A DNA stretch of 29,491 nucleotides. Source: CALALP01 sp041855735 (GTDB lineage Bacteria > Bacillota > Clostridia > Lachnospirales > Lachnospiraceae). A program made the translations under genes and the position numbers. The stretch's first letter is position 1; each line of letters starts with the position of its first letter. Of this stretch, positions 1-7,688 are shown piece after piece. Under the pieces are notes generated by a model. The model had not been told where the DNA came from, searched no databases, and saw nothing but the letters and a program-made list of their open reading frames with translations. Where the stretch lies: assembly GCA_041855735.1 (NCBI GenBank), contig JBHAEV010000096.1, positions 1-29,491 of the forward strand, read 5' to 3'.

Positions 1-468
1 GGAAGCGGAAGAATTGTCGGCGGCGGTTCCACGAGCGGCGGCAATACACCGAATACGCAAATCATCGGACCCGGTGCCGGCCTGAATCCGAATAACGGAA
101 GTACCGAAACACCGGCTACAAATGAAACATCGCCTTCCGGTGATGCGACAGGAGGGTTGACCGGAAACAATTCGGCAGGCGGATCCGATACCGGCAACGG
201 TCAAAGCAATATCTCCATCCGGGATTCCGCATCCGGGCAACTTTCAACCGGCGCAAGCAGGCTGAATAATGTCACCAATTTGACCGACGGCAAACGCAGT
301 TTTGCCGGATTGTCGGGGACAAATCGCACGGGAAGTTCCTCTTCCAAGAGAAACACGGCGGTTCCGAAAACTTCGGACAATACGATTCTTTTGCCATTTA
401 TCGCTATGATTGTGATGGGCGGATTCGGATTCCTGTTCCTGAGCAGAAGAAAAAGAAAAGAAGATTAG
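1..468 (+). CDS. Cell-wall anchored surface protein, C-terminal end (5' partial)
   Basis: The frame is open from the first base, so the start and most of the protein lie upstream. About 155 residues are visible. Residues 1-115 are a Gly/Ser/Thr/Asn-rich, probably unstructured wall-spanning stretch. The last 35 residues form a sortase sorting signal: VPKTSD, then a hydrophobic segment (ILLPFIAMIVMGGFGFLFL), then a basic tail (SRRKRKED). Known for this class: sortase cuts between Thr and the next residue and links the Thr to peptidoglycan or a pilus subunit. The motif carries Ser where LPXTG has Gly, a variant I believe occurs in other Clostridia. What the protein binds cannot be told from this fragment. 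It ends 288 bases before trigger factor and looks unrelated to it. Sure of the anchor, not of the protein family. Confidence 0.85.
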   Translation, partial: GSGRIVGGGSTSGGNTPNTQIIGPGAGLNPNNGSTETPATNETSPSGDATGGLTGNNSAGGSDTGNGQSNISIRDSASGQLSTGASRLNNVTNLTDGKRSFAGLSGTNRTGSSSSKRNTAVPKTSDNTILLPFIAMIVMGGFGFLFLSRRKRKED

Positions 469-506
469 AATTCTTTTTGCTTGGTGTCATTCCTATTTCA
501 TACTCC

Positions 507-546
507 GCCGCCGTTTCTTCATTCATCATCATGGGGCGACGGCGGC
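507..546 (+). other. Inverted repeat between surface gene and tig promoter
   Basis: GCCGCCGT at 507-514 is perfectly complementary to ACGGCGGC at 539-546, with a 24-base loop. It lies 38 bases after the stop of the surface-protein gene, so it could act in transcription termination or 3' end protection. There is no T-run directly after it, so it is not a textbook intrinsic terminator. The rest of the gap (469-588) shows nothing else I can support. Confidence 0.35.
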
Positions 547-588
547 AGTATTTCCTGCGGGAAAAGGTGATGATTATGCGAAAATTAC

Positions 589-617
589 TTGAACACAATT
601 ATTTTATGTGATATAAT
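589..617 (+). promoter_or_regulatory. Sigma-A type promoter of the tig-clp-lon block
   Basis: TTGAAC (589-594), a 17-base spacer and TATAAT (612-617) make a near-consensus vegetative promoter, with an extended -10 (TGA before TATAAT). Transcription would start near 624, giving a leader of about 130 bases before trigger factor. The spacing and the matches at both boxes make this one of the two best promoters in the window. I saw no CIRCE element or obvious CtsR-type direct repeat over it. Confidence 0.85.
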
Positions 618-653
618 CGTTACTCGGAACGGGTTGCTATCATTGAGTATTAC

Positions 654-693
654 ATACCAAGATATGGTAATTTCGATTACTTTAGCTTGGTAT
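654..693 (+). promoter_or_regulatory. Structured 5' leader hairpin of tig with UUCG loop
   Basis: ATACCAAG (654-661) pairs perfectly with CTTGGTAT (686-693). Inside it, GTAAT (667-671) pairs with ATTAC (676-680) around a TTCG tetraloop. The two stems are joined by five bases on each side that can themselves form U-A, A-U and G-U pairs, so the whole is one long, slightly mismatched hairpin in the transcribed leader. It is followed by TTTTCATTTT, so it might act as a weak attenuator. It could equally stabilise the mRNA or be a DNA operator. Function is inferred only. Confidence 0.55.
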
Positions 694-713
694 TTTCATT
701 TTGCAAGCCATAG

Positions 714-726
714 AATGCAATGCATT
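714..726 (+). promoter_or_regulatory. Palindrome just upstream of the tig ribosome site
   Basis: AATGCA, one base, TGCATT is a perfect dyad. With one extra base on the right arm it extends to TAG...CTA (711-730). It lies 17 bases before the AAAGGAG ribosome site (744-750). It could be a protein-binding site or part of a second leader hairpin. I do not recognise it as a known operator. Confidence 0.3.
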
Positions 727-756
727 TCTAAAGAATATTCATTAAAGGAGAAAATG

Positions 757-2043
757 ATGAGTTTCACAGTAGAGAAATTGGAGAAAAATCTGGCGAAAAT
801 TACCGTTACGGTAAGCAGCGAAGATTTTGACAAGGCAATCAAGGAATCGTTTAACAAAAATAAGGGCAGATTCAGTATTCCGGGTTTTCGTAAGGGAAAA
901 GCAACCTTGGCTATGGTGGAAAAATTCTATGGTGTCGGTGTACTTTTTGATGATGCCATCAATTTTGCGATTGACCGGTCATATCCGGATGCGGCAAAAG
1001 GCTCCGAACTCGAAATCGTATCACGCCCGGAACTCAGCGTTACAAAGGTCGGAAAGGGAGAAGATTTGATCTATGAGGCGACGGTAGCGGTATATCCGGA
1101 AGTTACTTTGGGTGATTACAAGGGCGTTGAAGTGAAGAAAGCGGATACGGAGATCACCGAAGCGGACATTGAAAGCGCATTGAAGGCGGAGCAGAACAAG
1201 AACTCCAGACTGGTAAGCGTGGAGGATCGACCGGCTGCAAGCGGCGATCAGACGATCATCGACTTTGACGGATATATGGACGGCATCCGTTTTGACGGCG
1301 GAGCGGGAGAAGAATATACCTTGATTCTCGGTTCGAACTCCTTTATCCCGGGATTTGAAGATCAGATTATCGGTCACGGCATCGGAGAGGAATTCGATGT
1401 CAATGTAACATTCCCGGAAGACTATCATGCCAAGCCGCTTGCCGGAAAACCTGCTGTATTCAAGGTGAAATTGAAAGACATCAAGGTAAAGGAACTGCCG
1501 GAGATCAATGATGAATTCGTTAGTGAGATTTCCGAGTTCGATACTCTGGATGACTATAAGAAAGATCTGCGCGAAAAGCTTGCAAAGGTGAAGGCGGACA
1601 GGGCAAAGGTGGATAATGAGAATGCGGTGGTTGCACTGGTTTCCTCCAATGCGCAGGTTGAGATTCCGGATCTGATGCTGGAGCGTCATATCGACCAGCT
1701 TGTCAATGAATACGGCAATCGCTTGCAGTCGCAGGGAATTCCGCTGGATCAGTTCATGGAATACACGGGTACGACCATGGAGCAGATTCGTGAGCAGATG
1801 AAGCCGCAGGCATACGATCGTGTGCGCACGAGGGTGGTTCTGGAGGCGATTGTAAAGGCGGAAAATCTGGTTGCTGCCGAAGAGGATGTGGAGAAAGAGT
1901 TCCAAAAGATGGCGGACAATTACAAGATGGAAGTCGAAAAAGTGAAGGAATACTTTAAGGACGCTGCCCTGGATCAGATGAAAGAGGATATTGCGGTACA
2001 AAAGGCAGTGGACTTTATCGTGGAGAATGCAAAATTTATTTAA
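757..2043 (+). CDS. tig: Trigger factor, ribosome-associated chaperone and prolyl isomerase
   Basis: A cytosolic chaperone that docks at the ribosome exit tunnel and shields nascent chains. The predicted 428 aa match the usual family length of about 430. The N-terminal domain carries the ribosome-binding signature GFRKGK at residues 43-48; the next residues are Ala-Thr, where many homologues have a Pro. The middle FKBP-type domain (about 150-235) starts near GDQTIIDFDG and holds the IPGFEDQIIG stretch. The rest is the helical chaperone body. The frame is open upstream to 589, but that part overlaps the promoter. ATG 757 lies 6 bases after AAAGGAG (744-750), with ATG 754 as an equal alternative in frame. 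It is the first gene of the tig-clpP-clpX-lon block, a common Firmicutes order linking folding to proteolysis. Confidence 0.97.
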   Translation: MSFTVEKLEKNLAKITVTVSSEDFDKAIKESFNKNKGRFSIPGFRKGKATLAMVEKFYGVGVLFDDAINFAIDRSYPDAAKGSELEIVSRPELSVTKVGKGEDLIYEATVAVYPEVTLGDYKGVEVKKADTEITEADIESALKAEQNKNSRLVSVEDRPAASGDQTIIDFDGYMDGIRFDGGAGEEYTLILGSNSFIPGFEDQIIGHGIGEEFDVNVTFPEDYHAKPLAGKPAVFKVKLKDIKVKELPEINDEFVSEISEFDTLDDYKKDLREKLAKVKADRAKVDNENAVVALVSSNAQVEIPDLMLERHIDQLVNEYGNRLQSQGIPLDQFMEYTGTTMEQIREQMKPQAYDRVRTRVVLEAIVKAENLVAAEEDVEKEFQKMADNYKMEVEKVKEYFKDAALDQMKEDIAVQKAVDFIVENAKFI

Positions 2044-2051
2044 ATGATTAA

Positions 2052-2091
2052 CGAACTAACCCTGATTGCCGAAGCTTCAAGGTTAGTTTCG
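2052..2091 (+). other. Hairpin between tig and clpP
   Basis: CGAACTAACC (from 2052) pairs with GGTTAGTTTCG (to 2091) with one bulged A. The stem continues inward to a TGA/TCA pairing with one mismatch. There is no T-run, and the clpP ribosome site starts six bases later. This suggests an RNA processing or stability element, or a partial block to transcription, rather than full termination. I saw no separate clpP promoter in the 65-base gap. Confidence 0.5.
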
Positions 2092-2108
2092 TACATAAAG
2101 GAGAATGT

Positions 2109-2690
2109 ATGAGTTTGGTACCTACAGTCATCGAGTCGTCCAGCAGAGGCGAAAGGGCGTATGACATTTATTCCAGATTATTAAAAGAGAGAATTATTTT
2201 TTTGACCGAGGATGTCAACAGTGTTACGGCGAGCCTTGTGGTGGCGCAGCTGTTATTTTTGGAGTCGGAGGATCCGTCAAAGGATATCAATCTGTATATC
2301 AACAGTCCGGGAGGCAGCGTGGTGGCAGGGATGTCCATCTATGACACCATGCAGACCATCAAATGTGATGTATCGACCATTTGCATGGGCATGGCTGCCA
2401 GTATGGGCGCATTCCTTCTGGCAGGAGGCACAAAGGGCAAGAGATATGCGCTTCCGAATGCCGAAATCATGATTCACCAGCCGAGCGGCGGTGCGGAGGG
2501 GCAGGCAACGGACATTAAAATCGTTGCGGATCATATTTTAAAAACGAAGAAGAAATTAAACGATATTTTGGCTCAGAATACCGGACAGCCGGTGGAAAGA
2601 GTGGAGGCGGATACCGAAAGGGATCATTATATGAGTGCCGAGGAAGCATTGAATTACGGTATCATCGACAAAATCATCGAAAAACACTGA
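2109..2690 (+). CDS. clpP: ATP-dependent Clp protease proteolytic subunit ClpP
   Basis: A serine peptidase that forms a two-ring 14-mer and degrades proteins unfolded and fed in by ClpX or other Clp ATPases. The 193 aa are full length for the family. The catalytic triad is visible: Ser98 in MAASMGAF, His123 in MIHQP, and Asp172 in DTERDHYMS. The oxyanion-region glycines NSPGGS (65-70) are present. ATG 2109 follows AAAGGAG with proper spacing. There is no obvious long propeptide. It is cotranscribed with clpX, whose start lies 27 bases after its stop. The active site is intact, so this should be a working subunit. Confidence 0.98.
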   Translation: MSLVPTVIESSSRGERAYDIYSRLLKERIIFLTEDVNSVTASLVVAQLLFLESEDPSKDINLYINSPGGSVVAGMSIYDTMQTIKCDVSTICMGMAASMGAFLLAGGTKGKRYALPNAEIMIHQPSGGAEGQATDIKIVADHILKTKKKLNDILAQNTGQPVERVEADTERDHYMSAEEALNYGIIDKIIEKH

Positions 2691-2717
2691 TGATTGCAGA
2701 TAGGGAAAGGCGGTAGG

Positions 2718-4001
2718 ATGTCGAACAGATCAAATGACAAAAAGAGAGTCGTTTGTGACTTTTGCGGAAAACCGGAGAGCCGGGTAAAGCAATTATTTGA
2801 AGGGAATTCATGCTTTATTTGCAATGAATGCGTGGAGCTTTGCACGGATATCATGCGAGATGAAGAACTGCGCATGCGTTCCGAAAGCGTGAAAAATTTA
2901 CAGGGATTGAATTTATACAAACCGAAGGAAATCAAGAAATTTCTGGATGAATATGTCATTGGTCAGGATGAGGCGAAAAAAGTGCTTTCCGTAGCGGTTT
3001 ACAATCATTACAAGCGCATCACCTCGAATCATATCAATGATATCGAAATCCAGAAGTCAAATATGCTGATGCTCGGACCGACCGGATCCGGCAAAACCTA
3101 TTTGGCGCAGACTCTGGCAAAAATTCTGAATGTTCCGTTTGCCATTGCCGATGCGACAACCCTGACGGAAGCGGGGTATGTCGGAGAGGATGTCGAAAAC
3201 ATCCTGCTGAAACTGATCAATGCCGCGGACGGAGATATTCGCCGTGCCGAGTACGGGATTATCTATATTGATGAAATCGATAAGATTACCAAAAAAGGAG
3301 AGAATGTTTCCATCACCAGAGATGTGTCCGGTGAGGGAGTACAGCAGGCATTGCTCAAGATACTGGAAGGTACGGTAGCGAGCGTTCCGCCGCAGGGCGG
3401 ACGCAAACACCCGAATCAGGAATTGCTGCAGATCGATACCAGGAATATCCTGTTTATCTGCGGCGGGGCGTTTGACGGTCTGGAAAAGATTGTGGAGAAA
3501 CGATTGAACACCGGGAGCATCGGTTTCAATGCGGACATTATGGATAAGAATTCCCGGGACATTGATGAACTTTTCCATGAAGCCATGCCGCAGGATCTGG
3601 TCAAATTCGGCCTGATTCCGGAGTTTATCGGACGTGTTCCCGTTATGGTGTCGCTGGATCTGCTGGATCTGGATACCTTGATTAAGATCCTGACCTTGCC
3701 GAAGAATGCATTGACGAAGCAATATAAGAAATTGTTCGACATCGATAATGTAAAGCTGGAGTTTACGCCGGATGCGATCGAGGAGGTGGCCAGACGCGCG
3801 GTGGAGCATAAGACGGGAGCCAGAGGACTTCGTTCCATTATGGAAAAAGTGATGATGGATGTGATGTACGAAATTCCGTCGGATCCGAGTATCGGCGTTT
3901 GCACCATAACGAAGGAATCGCTGGACGGCGGCAGTCCGCAGATTACCAGAAGAGAATTACAGGTAAAGTCCAAGTCAAAGCCCGATGTTGAGACGGCTTG
4001 A
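2718..4001 (+). CDS. clpX: ATP-dependent unfoldase ClpX, ClpP partner
   Basis: An AAA+ hexamer that recognises tagged substrates, unfolds them and threads them into ClpP. It has 427 aa, normal for ClpX. The N-terminal zinc-binding domain has Cys13, Cys16, Cys32 and Cys35. Walker A is GPTGSGKT at 120-127 and Walker B is IIYIDEID near 191-198. The pore loop GYVGED, the RKH loop (GGRKHPN) and the ClpP-docking IGF loop (268-270) are all present. The frame is open back to a TTG at 2694, but ATG 2718 has a GGCGGTAGG purine-rich site just before it and gives the standard MSNRSN-type N-terminus. It sits between clpP and lon on the same strand, so subunit supply is probably matched. Confidence 0.98.
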   Translation: MSNRSNDKKRVVCDFCGKPESRVKQLFEGNSCFICNECVELCTDIMRDEELRMRSESVKNLQGLNLYKPKEIKKFLDEYVIGQDEAKKVLSVAVYNHYKRITSNHINDIEIQKSNMLMLGPTGSGKTYLAQTLAKILNVPFAIADATTLTEAGYVGEDVENILLKLINAADGDIRRAEYGIIYIDEIDKITKKGENVSITRDVSGEGVQQALLKILEGTVASVPPQGGRKHPNQELLQIDTRNILFICGGAFDGLEKIVEKRLNTGSIGFNADIMDKNSRDIDELFHEAMPQDLVKFGLIPEFIGRVPVMVSLDLLDLDTLIKILTLPKNALTKQYKKLFDIDNVKLEFTPDAIEEVARRAVEHKTGARGLRSIMEKVMMDVMYEIPSDPSIGVCTITKESLDGGSPQITRRELQVKSKSKPDVETA

Positions 4002-4035
4002 GAAAAATCGTTGATTTGGGCAAAACAGGAGAAAT

Positions 4036-6357
4036 ATGGAACGAATAACAATTGCATTGCGGGGGATCGTACCTCTTCCGCATACCGTTTTGGGTTTTGA
4101 CGTCAATCGTTTTGAGTCCGTAAACGGTATCGAAACGGCGGATCTGAAGAAGGAAGAAATATTCTTGGCAACGCAGATCGATGCCGAAGAATACGGATTC
4201 AAGGAAGAAAACATAAGACCGTTCGGAGCCGTCGCACAGATTTTACAATTGATGCGGCTGCCGAACGGCGGTATTCGTGTGACGGTACGCTGTACACAAA
4301 GAGCGATGTTCAAGCATTTTGTCGGCACCGAAAATGTGGTGATTTCGGAAGTGGAAGAGTATCCGTCGCAGCCGAGAGAAGAATTGGATTCTTTTTTGGA
4401 AGATACGATGGTGAAGCTCATTCATGAAAGTTTGACCGAATACGGCAAACTCAATCAGCACTTTCAACTGGAGGATTTGCCCGAGTTAAGCACACAGGAA
4501 AATTTGGAGGAATTGATTTATAAGACGGCAAATTTGCCGTACTGGCGACATCATGTGCGCTATGAGATTCTGGCGGCATATCTGTTGCAGGAAAAACATG
4601 CCATTCTCTACAAGGAGATTCAAAGAGAGGCGGATATCTTTGTGCTGAAATCCGATATTCAGGCTAAGCTTCGCGACCGCCTGGAGGAAAATCAAAAGGA
4701 ATTCGTACTTCGCGAACAGTTGAAGATTATCCGGAATGAACTGGGAGAAGAGGGCGAGGAACAGCTGAATGAGTACATCGAGAAGATCGATTCTTTGAAC
4801 ATATCCGAAAAAGACAAGAGCAAACTTCGCAAGGATGCAAAGCGTCTGGAATCCACGAATGCCAACTCTCCGGATTCGTTTATTTTAAAGAACTATCTGG
4901 ATTCCGTGCTGGAACTTCCGTTTGATGTCTACACGCAGGACAATCAGGATCTTAAGAATGCGGCACAGATATTGGATGAAGATCATTACGGACTTGAAAA
5001 AATCAAGGAGCGGATCGTGGAGTATCTGGCGGTTCGAATCCTGAATCCCGACGGAAACAGCCCGATTCTATGCCTGGTGGGACCTCCCGGTACCGGAAAG
5101 ACCTCCATTGCCAAGAGCGTGGCAAGGGCACTCGGACGCAAATATGTGCGATTGTCTCTCGGCGGAGTGAAGGACGAGGCGGAGATTCGGGGACACCGAA
5201 AGACCTATGTCGGAGCCATGCCGGGGCGCATCATCGAGAGTCTTCGAACGGCAAAATCTTCGAATCCTCTGATGCTTTTGGATGAGATCGACAAAACATC
5301 CGGAAACTACAAAGGAGATCTGTCTTCGGCACTTCTGGAGGTGCTGGATGCGGAGCAGAACTCCCGTTTTGTGGATCACTACATCGAAATCGGCGTGGAT
5401 TTGAGCAAGGTGCTGTTCCTTGCCACTGCCAACAGCGCGGAGGACATCCCGGAACCGCTTCTGGATCGTATGGAAGTGATCGAGGTCAATTCCTATACCG
5501 AGAACGAAAAGTTTCACATTGCGAAAAAATATCTCATAAAGAAACAGGCGAAGGCAAACGGCATTGATCCGGTAGAAATCGAATTTACGGAATCGGCGAT
5601 CAAGAAGCTGATTCACAGTTATACCAGAGAAGCCGGCGTTCGAAAATTGGAACGTACCATCGGGGAAGTCTGCAGAAAATGCGCCATTCATATTCTGCAA
5701 AACAAGGACAATGCGAAGTCTGCCGGAAAGGTGATTAAAATCAAGGAAACGAGCCTGGAGAAATACCTCGGAAAAGCAAAGTACAATTTCGAAGAAATCA
5801 GTACGGAAGACGGAATCGGCATTGCAAGAGGACTGGCATGGACCAGAGTCGGCGGTGACACGCTGAGCATTGAAGTGAACCTGCTTCCCGGAAAGTCCGG
5901 TATTTCGTTGACCGGACGCATGGGAGAGGTCATGAAAGAAAGCGCGAAAATCGGACTCAGCTATGTCCGTTCGGTGGCGGATCGATACGGGATAACCGCG
6001 GAAATGATCGAATCCCATGAGATTCATCTGCATATTCCGGAAGGGGCGGTTCCGAAGGACGGACCGAGCGCCGGCATTACGATGGCAACGGCAATGCTTT
6101 CGGCATTTCTGAAACGAAAGGTCAGAGCGGATGTGGCGATGACCGGGGAGATCACGCTTCGCGGAAGAGTGCTTCCGGTCGGAGGCTTAAAGGAAAAACT
6201 GCTTGCCGCAAAGATTGCGGGAGTCAAGACCGTGATTGTTCCGTTGAAGAACAAGATGGACATTGCCGAGTTTTCGGATGAAATCATCGGCGGCATGGAG
6301 ATTGTCTATGCAAAAGAAATGGATGAAGTGATTGAAAAAGCATTTGTAACCGGATAA
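4036..6357 (+). CDS. lon: ATP-dependent protease Lon, LonA type
   Basis: A cytosolic AAA+ serine protease for damaged and short-lived regulatory proteins. The 773 aa are typical of LonA. In order: the N-terminal substrate-binding domain (residues 1 to about 200), a helical linker rich in Glu and Lys (about 200-300), the AAA+ module with Walker A GPPGTGKT from 349 and Walker B LMLLDEIDK, and the C-terminal protease domain. Its dyad is Ser678 in PKDGPSAG and Lys721 in GGLKEK, with the same 43-residue spacing as in E. coli Lon. ATG 4036 follows an AGGAG site. The 34-base gap to clpX has no terminator, so it is probably in the same transcript. A hairpin with a T-rich tail follows the gene. Confidence 0.98.
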   Translation: MERITIALRGIVPLPHTVLGFDVNRFESVNGIETADLKKEEIFLATQIDAEEYGFKEENIRPFGAVAQILQLMRLPNGGIRVTVRCTQRAMFKHFVGTENVVISEVEEYPSQPREELDSFLEDTMVKLIHESLTEYGKLNQHFQLEDLPELSTQENLEELIYKTANLPYWRHHVRYEILAAYLLQEKHAILYKEIQREADIFVLKSDIQAKLRDRLEENQKEFVLREQLKIIRNELGEEGEEQLNEYIEKIDSLNISEKDKSKLRKDAKRLESTNANSPDSFILKNYLDSVLELPFDVYTQDNQDLKNAAQILDEDHYGLEKIKERIVEYLAVRILNPDGNSPILCLVGPPGTGKTSIAKSVARALGRKYVRLSLGGVKDEAEIRGHRKTYVGAMPGRIIESLRTAKSSNPLMLLDEIDKTSGNYKGDLSSALLEVLDAEQNSRFVDHYIEIGVDLSKVLFLATANSAEDIPEPLLDRMEVIEVNSYTENEKFHIAKKYLIKKQAKANGIDPVEIEFTESAIKKLIHSYTREAGVRKLERTIGEVCRKCAIHILQNKDNAKSAGKVIKIKETSLEKYLGKAKYNFEEISTEDGIGIARGLAWTRVGGDTLSIEVNLLPGKSGISLTGRMGEVMKESAKIGLSYVRSVADRYGITAEMIESHEIHLHIPEGAVPKDGPSAGITMATAMLSAFLKRKVRADVAMTGEITLRGRVLPVGGLKEKLLAAKIAGVKTVIVPLKNKMDIAEFSDEIIGGMEIVYAKEMDEVIEKAFVTG

Positions 6358-6363
6358 AAGCGG

Positions 6364-6409
6364 ACGGAATGCCGGCATGGCGATGCCAAGTGCGGCATTC
6401 CGTTGTTTT
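6364..6409 (+). terminator. Rho-independent terminator candidate after lon
   Basis: ACGGAATGCCG (6364-6374) is perfectly complementary to CGGCATTCCGT (6393-6403). The loop can itself form GGCAT-GGCG-ATGCC. TTGTTTTA follows. An outer GCGGA/TCCGC pairing (6360-6364, 6411-6415) is also possible. It lies between lon and engB, which has no clear promoter of its own, so termination is probably partial. Confidence 0.7.
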
Positions 6410-6444
6410 ATCCGCTGAAAAAATTCCGTGCAACAGGAGGAAGT

Positions 6445-7074
6445 ATGATTATTAAAAACGCCGTTTTGGAAACGGTCTGCGGAATAACCAGCATATTGCC
6501 GAAGAATGAAGGGCCGGAGTTTGTGTTTGCCGGGAAATCGAATGTCGGAAAATCCAGTTTAATCAATGCCCTGCTGAACCGCAAAGCATTGGCAAGAACC
6601 TCACAGGCACCGGGGAAAACACAGACCATTAATTTTTATAAGATCAATGACGCATTTTATTTTGTGGATCTGCCCGGCTACGGCTTTGCAAAGGTCGGGG
6701 AGGAGATCAAGGCGAAGTGGGGAAGGATGATCGAGAATTATCTGCATACCTCGGAGCAAATCAAGGCGGTGCTGCTGTTGGTGGATATTCGTCACGAACC
6801 GGGCGAAAACGATAAAAAGATGTATGAATGGATTTTGCATCAGGGATTTCGACCGATCATCGTGGCAACCAAATCCGACAAAATCAAACGCTCTCAATTG
6901 CAAAAGCACATCAGGATGTTGAAAACGGGATTGCAATGCGAAACGGATGCAAAAGTCTTCCCGTTTTCCGCGTCCACGAAGCAGGGCAGGGAAGAGCTGC
7001 ATGCATTTATGGAAGAGATGTTGAAAGAAAAAACCGGTCCGGAAACAAAAACGCTTTCATCGGCGCTCCCCTAA
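6445..7074 (+). CDS. engB: Ribosome biogenesis GTP-binding protein EngB (YsxC/YihA)
   Basis: A small GTPase of the TrmE-Era-EngA-EngB group. In Bacillus (ysxC) it is essential and needed for late assembly of the 50S ribosomal subunit. The 209 aa are normal length. G1 is GKSNVGKSS near residues 30-38, G3 is DLPGYG, G4 is TKSDK and G5 is SAS. The frame is open upstream to 6403, but ATG 6445 follows CAGGAGG at the right distance and gives the family's usual N-terminus. Its place after lon is conserved in many Firmicutes. Its stop overlaps the stop of the opposite-strand gene: CTAA at 7071-7074 holds TAA on plus and TAG on minus. Confidence 0.96.
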   Translation: MIIKNAVLETVCGITSILPKNEGPEFVFAGKSNVGKSSLINALLNRKALARTSQAPGKTQTINFYKINDAFYFVDLPGYGFAKVGEEIKAKWGRMIENYLHTSEQIKAVLLLVDIRHEPGENDKKMYEWILHQGFRPIIVATKSDKIKRSQLQKHIRMLKTGLQCETDAKVFPFSASTKQGREELHAFMEEMLKEKTGPETKTLSSALP

Positions 7075-7589
7075 CCCAGCAGGTTCGAAATGATGAATTT
7101 GTAAATATCGCTGCTTTTGTCCCGCCATTTGTCGCACATATGTTTTGCGGTCTTTTCGTTCATGGCGGAAAGCTCCAGATTGATCAGCTTGGTCTTTCCC
7201 TCCCGCACTTCAAAATGAACGATGTAGTCCAGATCCGAATTCTGGTAGTACTCCGCAATATTGCTGGATTCCGTAACAAATTTGAAATTGTTTTGTTTTA
7301 AGTACTTATCCATGTCGCTGACAGCACTGGGATTGAGTTTGGAACCGAAGAATTTGATGGTGTCCTCCCCCTGGGATGTCAGTTCGTATTTCGTGGAACC
7401 GTGATGGGAGTGGGATTGAATCAGTCCGACTTCCACAAGTTCGTTTACGGCCTGTTGGAAACTGAAATAATTTGTATAATTATGCGAAATAAAAAAATCG
7501 GACAGCTGCGAGTTTGTCAAAGGAAAGTTCACATGACTGAGCATGTATAATATCATCAGCTTATAAATTGTGATCGGTTCTGAAAACAT
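7071..7589 (-). CDS. DUF4364-like protein, probable winged-helix regulator
   Basis: The 172 aa resemble the clostridial DUF4364 family from memory. Residues 1-75 alternate helix-forming and turn segments, ending in a basic beta-wing-like stretch (HSHHGSTKYELTSQGE) typical of PadR/MarR-type winged helices. Residues about 75-172 form a mixed alpha/beta domain of unknown role. The ATG at 7589 has GGAG five bases upstream on the minus strand. A near-consensus promoter lies about 70 bases upstream, with an imperfect dyad between the two that could be its own operator. It converges on engB with interlocked stops and diverges from the DUF5717-like operon. Regulation of that operon is a guess from position only. 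Target and ligand are unknown. Confidence 0.8.
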   Translation of the reverse strand: MFSEPITIYKLMILYMLSHVNFPLTNSQLSDFFISHNYTNYFSFQQAVNELVEVGLIQSHSHHGSTKYELTSQGEDTIKFFGSKLNPSAVSDMDKYLKQNNFKFVTESSNIAEYYQNSDLDYIVHFEVREGKTKLINLELSAMNEKTAKHMCDKWRDKSSDIYKFIISNLLG

Positions 7590-7624
7590 AAATACTCCAT
7601 TTATTCATCATTGCATTTTTGCAC

Positions 7625-7642
7625 GACTTGAACTTTGATGTC
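7625..7642. promoter_or_regulatory. Imperfect dyad in the DUF4364 leader, possible operator
   Basis: The 18 bases GACTTGAACTTTGATGTC form two 8-base arms matching at six positions (GACWTSAA) around two central bases. They lie inside the DUF4364 leader, about 20 bases downstream of its -10 box and upstream of its start. That is a usual place for autoregulation by a winged-helix protein. Binding is inferred. Confidence 0.3.
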
Positions 7643-7660
7643 GGCTTTTTTTATACATTT

Positions 7661-7688
7661 ACTATAGCACATTATTCTTTTAATTCAA
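7661..7688 (-). promoter_or_regulatory. Promoter of the DUF4364-like gene
   Basis: Read on the minus strand: TTGAAT (plus 7683-7688), a 16-base spacer and TATAGT (plus 7661-7666). This is a good sigma-A match and gives a leader of about 65 bases before the ATG at 7589. Its -35 box overlaps the proposed -35 of the divergent operon, so the two promoters may compete. Confidence 0.75.

Noticed and set aside
507..546. Intrinsic terminator after the first surface gene
   Set aside because: The stem is good but the loop is 24 bases and no T-run follows, so it is listed only as an inverted repeat.
589..756. N-terminal extension of trigger factor
   Set aside because: This TTG start is the -35 box of the promoter, and the extension has no family match. 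ATG 757 has the ribosome site.
1021..2001. Minus-strand open frame of 326 codons opposite tig
   Set aside because: It is antisense to an unambiguous trigger factor and has no ribosome site or family features.
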